Below are positions 1 through 5,843 of a DNA stretch of 6,036 nt, in pieces (the stretch's first letter is position 1; each line of letters begins with the position of its first letter). The translations under genes and the position numbers were made by a program. The notes under the pieces are model-generated. The model ran no database searches and was not told the DNA's origin. It saw only the letters and a list, made by a program, of their open reading frames with translations. Source of the DNA: Bacillota bacterium (GTDB lineage Bacteria > Bacillota > Clostridia > Lachnospirales > Lachnospiraceae); contig JAEYRR010000226.1 in the NCBI GenBank assembly GCA_023435505.1, positions 1 to 6,036 of the forward strand. The letters run 5' to 3'.

Positions 1-359
1 AGGTAATCACCTTCCTGAAAACTTAAGTCATGGGACTTGGGCCTTGTACTTTGGATCTCAGCACCTTTCGCAGCATAGGTGTTTCGTTTTGCTTTCATAA
101 GAAACGAAATTAATTTGGAATCGTCAAGGATATTTTCGCGAATTAGTGCAGTGTTGCAGTTGTCTTCATCCTTTACCAGATGATCGATGGTAACGCAGAA
201 ATACTCAGAGATGGCAATAAGGTTTGAGATATCTGGATAAGCCTGACCACTTTCCCATTTGGCAATGGCTTGTCTGGAGATGCAGAGCTTTTCACTTAAT
301 TCCTCCTGAGTAAGCCCTTTATTTTTTCTAAGCAGTAATAATTTTTCCGAAAAAATCAT
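1..359 (-). CDS. XRE-family helix-turn-helix transcriptional regulator (C-terminus beyond window)
   Basis: Reading from the ATG at 359 down to base 1 gives an uninterrupted frame of 119 full codons with no stop, so the gene is cut by the left edge. Residues 5-62 form a classic XRE/Cro-type DNA-binding domain: an LRKNKGLTQEELSEKL helix pair, the recognition-helix signature ISRQAIAKWESGQAYPD (27-43) and NLIAISEYFCVTIDHLVKDE (46-65). After a short linker, residues 86-119 (FLMKAKRNTYAAKGAE, then SRP/KSHDLSFQEGDYL-like residues) resemble the start of the DUF5680-type C-terminal domain found on many clostridial HTH regulators. That assignment is from memory and is moderate. The start is supported by a strong AAAAGGAGG ribosome binding site at 367-375, seven bases before the ATG. 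The regulated genes cannot be told from this window. A perfect inverted repeat just upstream (380-406) is a possible autoregulatory operator. Confidence 0.85.
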   Translation of the reverse strand, partial: MIFSEKLLLLRKNKGLTQEELSEKLCISRQAIAKWESGQAYPDISNLIAISEYFCVTIDHLVKDEDNCNTALIRENILDDSKLISFLMKAKRNTYAAKGAEIQSTRPKSHDLSFQEGDY

Positions 360-366
360 GAATGTT

Positions 367-375
367 CCTCCTTTT
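367..375 (-). promoter_or_regulatory. Ribosome binding site of the XRE regulator
   Basis: On the minus strand this reads AAAAGGAGG, a near-perfect Shine-Dalgarno match, seven bases ahead of the ATG at 359. It fixes that start codon. Confidence 0.8.
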
Positions 376-378
376 ATG

Positions 379-407
379 ACGAATGCCATCATTAAGATGG
401 CATTCGT
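379..407. repeat. Perfect 11-bp inverted repeat upstream of the XRE gene (candidate operator or plus-strand terminator)
   Basis: The arms CGAATGCCATC (380-390) and GATGGCATTCG (396-406) are exact reverse complements around a 5-base loop, ATTAA. The A379-T407 pair extends them to 12. A run of five T follows on the plus strand (407-411), so the shape is that of an intrinsic terminator for plus-strand transcription, yet no plus-strand gene precedes it. On the minus strand there is no U-tract after the stem, so it is not a normal terminator for parC. It lies directly upstream of the XRE ribosome binding site, where a self-regulating HTH protein would bind. It could also fold in the 5' leader of the XRE mRNA. 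Operator function is inference. Confidence 0.6.
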
Positions 408-420
408 TTTTCTATCTGTT

Positions 421-426
421 ATGATA
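421..426 (-). promoter_or_regulatory. Weak candidate -10 element for the XRE gene
   Basis: On the minus strand TATCAT matches the sigma-A -10 consensus at five of six positions and would start transcription close to the inverted repeat at 379-407. At 17-bp spacing the -35 position reads TAGAAT, a poor match to TTGACA, so the site is tentative. The XRE gene may instead depend on read-through from parC. Confidence 0.25.
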
Positions 427-451
427 ACACTCATTTAGGTTTGATTCTATC

Positions 452-494
452 ATCCACTGGTTGCAGAATTGCTACTTTTCGTAGCAAAGTGGAT
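452..494. repeat. Bulged inverted repeat just downstream of parC
   Basis: Two nested arms pair. ATCCACT (452-458) is complementary to AGTGGAT (488-494), and TTGCTAC (469-475) to GTAGCAA (481-487), with a TTTTC loop. The right-hand arms are contiguous and the left-hand arms are separated by 10 unpaired bases, so the structure is a 14-bp stem with one bulge. It starts about 9 bases after the parC stop codon in the direction of parC transcription. No U-tract follows on the minus strand, so it does not look like a standard intrinsic terminator. It could protect the mRNA 3' end, slow polymerase or bind a protein. No function can be assigned. Confidence 0.5.
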
Positions 495-503
495 AAAGTA
501 AGG

Positions 504-851
504 CTAGTTCAGGGTTGCTTTTTGCCCCTTAGCACCACGTTTTCTATTACGGACCTTACGGACGTTTAATTGGTGCCCATTGTATTCGAAAAACTCGTCA
601 GTGTTCTTGTATACTCCGGTAAAGACGATGGTATCATTTTTATCTAAAGCAATACCTTTGACACCACGGCTAGTCTTCTTTAGTTCAGATACCTCATTGA
701 GGTTATAGCCAAGGGATAAGCCCTTTTCTGTTAACATAATAACCTTCTCATCCCCCGATAATACCTGTCCGGCAGATAGAGGTGTGATAGAGACTACTTC
801 GTCTCCCTCCGCCAGTTTGGTGGCGGCAATGCAGGAACGGTTGGTTTCAAA
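504..851 (-). pseudogene. parC: Out-of-frame C-terminal remainder of ParC (blades 3-5 of the C-terminal domain)
   Basis: This minus-strand frame opens right after an in-frame TGA at 852-854 and ends with TAG at 504-506. It continues the ParC C-terminal domain exactly where the main frame loses homology. The first codons read [20 protein letters not shown], a normal ParC/GyrA blade ending, followed by LTEKGLSLGYNLNEV, KTSRGVKGIALD and, near the stop, RKRGAKGQK. The last two resemble degenerate GyrA-box loops. An internal ATG at 737 could yield a 77-residue peptide and has an AGAAGG a few bases upstream, but this is most likely coincidental. The segment is best read as the tail of one parC gene of about 749 codons, split by a frameshift, not as an independent gene. 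Confidence 0.85.
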
Positions 852-2752
852 TCAGCTCCCGAAACCACCTTAACAAAGCCATGTTTGGTTGCAAAGAGAA
901 GCTCGGATTCATAAAGCTCTTCAAAACAGATATAGAGAATTGGATCATCGTCATTTAATTTACATAAGGTCTGAATAAGAACGCCTTTGTCCTTTAATTT
1001 ACACTTAGGAATCTGGGCGACTTTTACCTGATGCATGTTACCTCCAGAAGTAAAGATACAGAGACGGTCAGTGTTCTTTAATAGAACCGTATGAACGTAT
1101 TCTTTTAAGGTATCTTCTTGGGCTCTTTGATAACTGGATACATCAATGGATTTGGTATATCCAAAGCGGTCCATGAGAATATACACATCCTCCACCTTTA
1201 CTTCTTCTACATATTCTACTTTTTCCAGGTTGTGAAGGAGAGTCTTTCTTGGACTGTTGAATACTTTCTTGTAATCACGAAGTCTCTTTTTAATCACCTT
1301 GTAGAGTTCGCCTTCATCCTTAAGAATCAGAGTATATTCATCTATATTGGATAGGAGTTCATCCTTCTCATTATATAGCTTCATAAGCTCCAACCCGATT
1401 AATTTGCTCAACTGCATGGTCAAGATAGCATCAGCCTGTTTTTCGGAGAAATCTAAGGTAGCAGCCAGCTTTTTGGAAGCCTCGGATTTAAATTTAATTT
1501 CAGAGGTATCTCCTGTAGTAAGACAGGCTTTGGCCTGCTTTACAGAAGAGGAACCACGTAGAATCTCTATGATTAAGTCAATGACATCAATTGCTTTGAC
1601 TAAGCCATTTACGATCTCTAGGCGAGCTTTGGCTTTTTCTAACAGATGCCTATATTCTTTGGTATAGATCTCCTTCTGGAATTCTACAAATTCAGAAATA
1701 AGGCATTTCAAGTCAAATACAATAGGCTGTTGGTCCTTAACTGCCAACAGATTCATACTGTATGTATCCTCCATAGCAGTTTTCTTATATAAACCATTTA
1801 GCAGATTGTCAATATCACGGTCTTTCTTTACTTCAATAACAATTCGTATGCCTTCTTTGCTGGATTCATCCCGTACATCATAGATTTCATCAAAAACTTT
1901 GTCCTTCATCAGTGCCACTAGGCTTTCTACCAACTTGGTCTTGTTGCCGGCTACAGTGTAAGGAATCTCTGTTATGACAATGTTCTTCCGCCCGGAATCC
2001 CCTTTTTCTATCTCATGCTTTGCACGGACTTTTATCTTTCCTTCGCCTTTTTCATAGATAGCTTGCATCTCGTCAGCATTTGTAATCAGCCCGCCGGTAT
2101 GAAAATCCGGTGCAGGGATGTAGTTCATCAGCTGTTCAATCGTAATGTTTGGCTTGTCCATGTAGGCAATTACTCCGTCAATCACCTCGGATGGGTTATG
2201 AGGAGGGATATTAGTTGCCATACCAACAGCAATACCGGTAGTCCCGTTAATCAATAGGTTAGGAAGGGTAGCAGGAAGGACAACAGGTTCCTTTTCGCTA
2301 TCATCGAAGTTAGGAGTAAAGTCTACCAGCCCTTTGTCCAGATTGTTTAACAGAGCTAGGGCACCAGTGCTTAAGCGTGCTTCCGTGTAACGCATGGCTG
2401 CGGCACCATCACCATCGATGGAACCAAAATTCCCATGGCCGTCTACTAAGGGAATGGATAGGGAATACTCCTCCGACATATGCACCAATGCTTCGTAGAT
2501 GGAGCTGTCACCGTGAGGGTGGTATTTACCCATGGTATCACCAACGATACGGGCACTCTTTCTGTGTGGCTTATCAGGGTTTAGGCCCAGTTCATGCATG
2601 GCATATAAAATACGGCGTTGCACCGGTTTTAAACCATCTCGCACATCTGGCAGAGCACGGGCAATAATAACACTCATGGCGTAATCACGGTAACTGGTTT
2701 TCATCTCTTCAGAGAAATCTATCATAATCAAATTTTCAGTTGATTTACTCAT
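794..2752 (-). CDS. parC: DNA topoisomerase IV subunit A, frameshifted near the C-terminus
   Basis: ParC is the DNA breakage-reunion subunit of the ParC2-ParE2 type IIA topoisomerase, which decatenates replicated chromosomes. The winged-helix/tower core is intact: [20 protein letters not shown] (23-42), the [15 protein letters not shown] quinolone pocket (78-92, with S83 and E87 in E. coli GyrA numbering), [22 protein letters not shown] with the active-site Tyr at 122, and [21 protein letters not shown] long coiled-coil tower follows, then a C-terminal beta-pinwheel from about residue 520 ([34 protein letters not shown]). After D634 the frame becomes unrelated ([18 protein letters not shown]) and stops at 794. 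The proper sequence resumes in the -1 frame, as if one T were missing from a TTTT run at 849-851. Restored length would be about 749 residues, usual for clostridial ParC. The ATG at 2752 is supported by AGAAAGGA at 2761-2768. ParC is preferred over GyrA because of the partnership with ParE and the lack of a canonical GyrA box. A divergent second gyrase is the alternative. Confidence 0.92.
   Translation of the reverse strand: MSKSTENLIMIDFSEEMKTSYRDYAMSVIIARALPDVRDGLKPVQRRILYAMHELGLNPDKPHRKSARIVGDTMGKYHPHGDSSIYEALVHMSEEYSLSIPLVDGHGNFGSIDGDGAAAMRYTEARLSTGALALLNNLDKGLVDFTPNFDDSEKEPVVLPATLPNLLINGTTGIAVGMATNIPPHNPSEVIDGVIAYMDKPNITIEQLMNYIPAPDFHTGGLITNADEMQAIYEKGEGKIKVRAKHEIEKGDSGRKNIVITEIPYTVAGNKTKLVESLVALMKDKVFDEIYDVRDESSKEGIRIVIEVKKDRDIDNLLNGLYKKTAMEDTYSMNLLAVKDQQPIVFDLKCLISEFVEFQKEIYTKEYRHLLEKAKARLEIVNGLVKAIDVIDLIIEILRGSSSVKQAKACLTTGDTSEIKFKSEASKKLAATLDFSEKQADAILTMQLSKLIGLELMKLYNEKDELLSNIDEYTLILKDEGELYKVIKKRLRDYKKVFNSPRKTLLHNLEKVEYVEEVKVEDVYILMDRFGYTKSIDVSSYQRAQEDTLKEYVHTVLLKNTDRLCIFTSGGNMHQVKVAQIPKCKLKDKGVLIQTLCKLNDDDPILYICFEELYESELLFATKHGFVKVVSGADLKPTVPALPPPNWRRETK
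849..851 (-). other. Frameshift site in parC
   Basis: The minus strand reads GCT GAT TTG AAA ACC-type codons in the current frame, but inserting one T (GAT TTT GAA ACC) restores [15 protein letters not shown], a typical ParC pinwheel sequence. The defect is a one-base shortening of a homopolymer (three T on the minus strand, three A on the plus strand). That is consistent with either a true deletion or a sequencing/assembly error. The exact base cannot be placed within the run. Confidence 0.8.
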
Positions 2753-2760
2753 GGTAATAA

Positions 2761-2768
2761 TCCTTTCT
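2761..2768 (-). promoter_or_regulatory. Ribosome binding site of parC
   Basis: AGAAAGGA on the minus strand, eight bases before the ATG at 2752, supports that start over the internal ATG at codon 10. No promoter-like sequence is apparent in the 56-base parE-parC gap, which fits cotranscription. Confidence 0.6.
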
Positions 2769-2808
2769 ACTCATTTGTTCTAATGAAATGTAAAGCTTTA
2801 TGCAAGGA

Positions 2809-4740
2809 CTATACATCGATCTTGGCATACTTGGCTTCTTCCATAATAAACGCACGACGAGGTGGTACATTGCTACTCATAAGAACAGTTGTAACCTCAT
2901 CTGCTTCTACAGTATCGGAGATATCAATTCGGGCCAACTGCCTAGTCTCCGGATCTAGTGTGGTTTCCCAGAGCTGGTGCGCATCCATTTCTCCAAGACC
3001 TTTGTAACGCTGAAGAGCAAGAATCTTATTACCTGGAAGTTTACGGAACTTCTCTAATTCAAAATCATTAAAAAGGTATTCCATCTTTTTGACTTTCTTA
3101 GATTTTTCATGGGTCTCATATTCCACGCGGTAAAGAGGTGGAAGACCACGGTAAATCTTACCTCCCATAATCAGTTCAGGCATGAAACGGTAGAAAAAGG
3201 TCAGTAGTAAAGTGCTGATATGTGCACCATCTACGTCTGCATCGGTAAGGATGATAATCTTGTCATAGCGTAGCTTGCTTATATCAAAATCATCTCCAAT
3301 TCCGCATCCTAAGGCTGCGATCATAGATTTGATTTCGTTATTAACAAGAATTTTCTCTAAAGCAGCCTTCTCTACGTTTAGAATCTTACCTCGAAGAGGA
3401 AGAACAGCCTGGGTTCTACGATTACGGGCAGTCTTAACGGTACCGCCGGCACTATCACCTTCGACTATATAGACCTCGCATTCCTCTGGCTTTTTAGAGG
3501 AGCAGGAGGCTAATTTGCTTTTGGTATCTACGTCATTTAATTGCTTCAGTACGGCATTACGGGCTTTGTCTGAAGCTCTTCTAGCATTATAGGATTTCAA
3601 AGAGTTTTCTAAGATAGATTTGAGAATCTCTACATTTTTATCAAAATACCGTTGTACTTCGATGCTGAAGATCTCGTCTACGGCACTTTTGGCATCCGTA
3701 TTTCCTAACTTGGTTTTGGTCTGGCCTTCAAACTGAGGGTCTGGATGCTTAATGGAAATAATAGCAACAATACCATTACGGATATCTTTGCCGTCAAAAT
3801 TCTCATCCTTGTCCTTTAAGATACCCAGTTCTCTTGCATATTGATTCATAACTCTTGTTAAGGCTGTCTTAAAGCCGGTTACCAGAGTTCCTCCATCTAC
3901 TACATTAATACGGTTGCAATAGGCGTTAATCTGTTCAGAGTAGTTGTTGGTGTATTGGAAGGCAACCTCTACTTCAATATCGCCACTCTCTCCCTCGATA
4001 TAGATTGGAGTCTGATGAAGCACGGGCATCTCTCTGGTGAGGTAAGCAACGAAGCTTTGAATACCATATTCCTCAATATATTCCTTGGTTTCTCCCGTAT
4101 TTTCATCTTTGAAAATTAATTTTAGGTTTTTATTCAGAAAAGCAGTCTCTTTCAGTTTCTTTTTTATGGTTTCCGCTTTGAACTCTACTGTTTCAAAAAT
4201 ACTGGCATCAGGGTAAAAGGTAACCTTGGTTCCAGTTACAGACTTTTTACAGGTTCCTACCACTGGAAGTAGGCCATTTTCTAACTCTGTTATAGGATGA
4301 CCACCGTCTGCATACTCATCACGGTAAATCTTCCCATCCCTTCTGACCTCTACAATCATGCGGCTGGATAGGGCATTAACAACAGACGCACCAACACCAT
4401 GAAGACCACCGGATACTTTATAGACATTACTAGCAAACTTGCCACCAGCATGAAGAATGGTATAAACAACACGAACAGTAGGAATATGTTTGGTTGGATG
4501 TAAATCGACAGGAACACCGCGGCCACTGTCTTCAATGGTAATGCCACCATCCTTCTGAATGGTCAGGGAGATTTCATTACAGAATCCTGCAAGGTGTTCA
4601 TCGATACCATTATCAAGAATCTCCCAGATAAGGTGGTGAAGACCTCTGGTACCGGTGCTGCCAATGTACATACCTGGACGTTTCCTTACAGCCTCCAGGC
4701 CTTCTAATACAACAATTTGACTGCCATTATATTGCTCCAT
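2809..4740 (-). CDS. parE: DNA topoisomerase IV subunit B
   Basis: ParE is the ATPase subunit of topoisomerase IV and drives strand passage through the ParC-held DNA gate. The 643-residue protein is full length and complete. The GHKL ATPase domain shows VLEGLEAVRKRPGMYIGS (11-28), the Mg/ATP helix EILDNGIDEH with E40 and N44, the adenine-contact motif EDSGRGVPVD with D71, and the ATP lid GGLHGVGASVVNALS (111-125). The transducer carries GGTLVTGFKTALTR and the QTKTKL loop (340-345) with its phosphate-contacting lysine. The TOPRIM domain has EGDSAGG (E427) and DADVDG (D500, D502, the metal ligands), plus LPLRGKILNVEKA. The C-terminus has QRYKGLGEMDAHQLWETT (578-595). The short toprim-to-tail distance and the adjacent parC favour ParE over a second GyrB, though the two are close paralogues. 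The ATG at 4740 is preceded by GGAAAGGA. The stop lies 56 bases before parC, so the two form an operon. Confidence 0.94.
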   Translation of the reverse strand: MEQYNGSQIVVLEGLEAVRKRPGMYIGSTGTRGLHHLIWEILDNGIDEHLAGFCNEISLTIQKDGGITIEDSGRGVPVDLHPTKHIPTVRVVYTILHAGGKFASNVYKVSGGLHGVGASVVNALSSRMIVEVRRDGKIYRDEYADGGHPITELENGLLPVVGTCKKSVTGTKVTFYPDASIFETVEFKAETIKKKLKETAFLNKNLKLIFKDENTGETKEYIEEYGIQSFVAYLTREMPVLHQTPIYIEGESGDIEVEVAFQYTNNYSEQINAYCNRINVVDGGTLVTGFKTALTRVMNQYARELGILKDKDENFDGKDIRNGIVAIISIKHPDPQFEGQTKTKLGNTDAKSAVDEIFSIEVQRYFDKNVEILKSILENSLKSYNARRASDKARNAVLKQLNDVDTKSKLASCSSKKPEECEVYIVEGDSAGGTVKTARNRRTQAVLPLRGKILNVEKAALEKILVNNEIKSMIAALGCGIGDDFDISKLRYDKIIILTDADVDGAHISTLLLTFFYRFMPELIMGGKIYRGLPPLYRVEYETHEKSKKVKKMEYLFNDFELEKFRKLPGNKILALQRYKGLGEMDAHQLWETTLDPETRQLARIDISDTVEADEVTTVLMSSNVPPRRAFIMEEAKYAKIDV

Positions 4741-4747
4741 ATATATA

Positions 4748-4755
4748 TCCTTTCC
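4748..4755 (-). promoter_or_regulatory. Ribosome binding site of parE
   Basis: GGAAAGGA on the minus strand, seven bases before the ATG at 4740, decides the ParE start. The resulting N-terminus (MEQYNGSQIVVLEGLEAVRK) is normal for the family. Confidence 0.65.
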
Positions 4756-4891
4756 AAAAATTTCTTTTTATCTTAAGAATTCTACTTCCACAATCCTTTG
4801 TAGTATATCATATTTACAAAAAAAAAACCATACGTTCGATTGACTATACCGTTCTGACAATTTGCACAATGTCCTTAAAGCACTCAAATAA

Positions 4892-4897
4892 ATTATA
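4892..4897 (-). promoter_or_regulatory. Candidate -10 element for the parE-parC operon
   Basis: The minus strand reads TATAAT exactly, inside CCTATATAATTTATTTG. The -35 region at 17-bp spacing is TTTTTT, a weak match to TTGACA, although the upstream stretch is A/T-rich. If used, it gives a leader of roughly 145 bases before parE. A second possible -10, TATACT, lies nearer the gene next to a run of ten T on the minus strand. Which one is used cannot be decided from the sequence. Confidence 0.4.
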
Positions 4898-4934
4898 TAG
4901 GATTTACACAAATCAAAAAAGTTTCACAGACCAG

Positions 4935-4969
4935 ACTAATGGTTCCGGATTTTTATCCGATAAATTAGT
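4935..4969. repeat. Imperfect palindrome enclosing the sigma-28-like promoter
   Basis: ACTAAT (4935-4940) pairs with ATTAGT (4964-4969), and CGGAT (4946-4950) pairs with ATCCG (4955-4959) around a TTTT loop. A 5-base by 4-base internal loop separates the two stems. The outer arms include the -35-like TAAT, and the inner right arm overlaps the -10. It could be a regulator site or simply result from the promoter elements happening to be complementary. Confidence 0.45.
4937..4963 (+). promoter_or_regulatory. Candidate sigma-28 (SigD/FliA-type) promoter of the flgM operon
   Basis: TAAT (4937-4940), a 15-base spacer and TCCGATAA (4956-4963) match the motility sigma-factor consensus TAAA-N15-GCCGATAA with one mismatch in each element. 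Transcription would start near 4970, about 40 bases before the flgM start. Late flagellar genes, including flgM, are commonly sigma-28 dependent, and FlgM inhibits that same factor, so this site would form a negative-feedback loop. The assignment rests on motif, spacing and context. Confidence 0.7.
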
Positions 4970-4996
4970 TAGAAACTTAGTAACAGTCTTAGTATT

Positions 4997-5007
4997 AAGG
5001 TGGTGAG
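4997..5007 (+). promoter_or_regulatory. Ribosome binding site of flgM
   Basis: AAGGTGGTGAG sits just before two consecutive ATG codons at 5009 and 5012. The longer reading from GTG at 5000 would put the start inside this ribosome binding site, so it is rejected. ATG 5012 gives better spacing and the family-typical N-terminus MRINAF. Confidence 0.65.
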
Positions 5008-5011
5008 AATG

Positions 5012-5290
5012 ATGAGAATAAACGCATTCGACAAGGTAAATCAGTTATACAAAACCAACTCATCCAATAAGGCACAGAAGTCTAGTGCTTATGGTGGTAG
5101 TGATCAGGTGCAGATTTCGCAAATCGGAAAGGATTTCCATGTTGCAAAGGCTGCAGTAAAAAATAGTTCCGACATCCGTACAGAAAAAGTGGATGCTATA
5201 AAGAAACAGATTGAGCAAGGAACCTATCAGATATCTAACAAGGACGTAGCAGATAAAGTGGTAGATCGTTTCTTTGATACGAGAATCTAA
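5012..5290 (+). CDS. flgM: Anti-sigma-28 factor FlgM (negative regulator of flagellin synthesis)
   Basis: FlgM binds the motility sigma factor (sigma-28/SigD) and blocks late flagellar transcription until the hook-basal body is complete. In many bacteria it is then secreted through the flagellar export channel. The 92-residue protein matches family size and layout. It has an N-terminus MRINAFDKVNQLYKT, a polar, probably disordered middle, DQVQISQIGKDF (31-42), typical of Firmicutes FlgM, and the sigma-binding helical segment RTEKVDAIKKQIEQGTYQI (56-74) followed by VADKVVDRFFD. The start at 5012 is chosen over GTG 5000 because the sequence in between is the ribosome binding site. The gene is first in a plus-strand flagellar operon, 17 bases before flgN, and lies behind a sigma-28-like promoter. 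Identity is strongly supported by motif and neighbours. Confidence 0.9.
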   Translation: MRINAFDKVNQLYKTNSSNKAQKSSAYGGSDQVQISQIGKDFHVAKAAVKNSSDIRTEKVDAIKKQIEQGTYQISNKDVADKVVDRFFDTRI

Positions 5291-5307
5291 ATAAAGGAGC
5301 GAAAACA

Positions 5308-5823
5308 GTGGCTAGTTTGATTGATGAACTAATTACTGTGCTAATGGAAGAAACTAAGATATACGAGGATTTAGTACCTATAGCAGAACAAAAAACCAAA
5401 ATAATTATAGAGAATGACCTCCAGAAGTTACAGGCAATTACCGAGCGGGAACAGGTCCTGGTGGATTCGGTAACAGCACTGGAACATAAACGTACGGGGG
5501 TCATAACTAACATTGGGTATATTGTAGGTAAACCGGCAGCACAGATCAGAGTAAAAGATATAATTAATTTTCTAAATAATCAGCCAAAGGAGCAAAAGGA
5601 ATTAAGTATCCTTCATGATAGGCTGAAACATTCAATTCAACAGTTGATGGAAATCAACAATCGAAACAAATCGTTAATCCAACAATCCCTAGAGATGATA
5701 GAATTCAATATGAATTTTATTCAGAGTACAAGGATGTCACCAGGGAATAATAACTATAATAAAGGCGCATTAAATCAGGATGGCCTAAGTTCGCAGACAA
5801 GGATGTTTGATGCGAAACAATAG
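5308..5823 (+). CDS. flgN: Flagellar export chaperone FlgN
   Basis: FlgN is a cytoplasmic chaperone that binds the C-termini of the hook-associated proteins FlgK and FlgL and delivers them to the flagellar type III export apparatus. The 171-residue product is almost wholly helical and charged, with the FlgN layout. It has an N-terminal helix LIDELITVLMEETKIYEDL, a central EREQVLVDSVTALEHKR helix and a C-terminal amphipathic helix NRNKSLIQQSLEMIEFNMNF (about 117-136). A flexible tail follows, ending in FDAKQ, a common end in Firmicutes FlgN. It begins with GTG, preceded by AAAGGAG at 5293-5299 with eight-base spacing. It lies 17 bases after flgM and 20 bases before flgK, its expected client, in the usual order. 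No signal peptide or membrane segment is seen. Sequence conservation in this family is low, so the call relies partly on context. Confidence 0.87.
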   Translation: MASLIDELITVLMEETKIYEDLVPIAEQKTKIIIENDLQKLQAITEREQVLVDSVTALEHKRTGVITNIGYIVGKPAAQIRVKDIINFLNNQPKEQKELSILHDRLKHSIQQLMEINNRNKSLIQQSLEMIEFNMNFIQSTRMSPGNNNYNKGALNQDGLSSQTRMFDAKQ

Positions 5824-5831
5824 TAGGAGAT

Positions 5832-5840
5832 GGTGGTGAG
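5832..5840 (+). promoter_or_regulatory. Ribosome binding site of flgK
   Basis: GGTGGTGAG, close to the ATG at 5844, is the same nine-base sequence that precedes flgM. A GGAG at 5826-5829 lies further upstream and may add to it. An ATG at 5830 is out of frame and overlaps the site. Confidence 0.55.
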
Positions 5841-5843
5841 ATC

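Larger units (their letters stand above)
4741..4999. other. Divergent intergenic region between parE and flgM
   Basis: These 259 A/T-rich bases separate two oppositely transcribed operons. They contain a run of ten A (4818-4827), a TATAAT on the minus strand and a sigma-28-like promoter on the plus strand. I see no small open frame with a good ribosome binding site and no recognisable RNA gene. Confidence 0.6.

Noticed and set aside
504..737. Independent 77-residue minus-strand gene
   Set aside because: Its sequence is the last part of the ParC pinwheel and joins the upstream frame after a one-base correction.
849..855. Programmed -1 ribosomal frameshifting in parC
   Set aside because: The local bases (GAT TTG AAA) do not form a proper slippery heptamer, since re-pairing in the -1 frame would be poor. 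ParC is not known to use recoding. A mutation or sequencing error is simpler.
2486..2530. Quinolone-resistance substitutions in ParC
   Set aside because: The pocket reads [10 protein letters not shown], with Ser and Glu at the two key positions, as in susceptible ParC.
2377..2667. Plus-strand open frame with a His-rich start, and similar plus-strand frames at 1118-1667, 2015-2257, 2783-3007 and 3275-3472
   Set aside because: All lie antisense to conserved parC/parE coding sequence, resemble no protein family I know, and are explained by the base composition of the opposite strand.
4356..4550. Hydrophobic 64-residue minus-strand frame that looks like a small membrane protein
   Set aside because: It overlaps the conserved ATP-binding region of parE in another frame and is a shadow of it.
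794..4740. Gyrase (gyrB-gyrA) instead of topoisomerase IV
   Set aside because: The C-terminal domain lacks a canonical QRRGGKG GyrA box, there are no oriC-type neighbours (dnaA, dnaN, recF), and the ParE tail and ParC pocket look like topoisomerase IV. Only a phylogeny would settle it fully.
4818..4827. Run of ten A as a phase-variation tract
   Set aside because: It lies in an A/T-rich spacer and not in a coding sequence or between clear promoter elements. A single sequence cannot show length variation.
5235..5513. Minus-strand frame opposite flgM/flgN
   Set aside because: It lies antisense to two well-supported flagellar genes and has no family resemblance.
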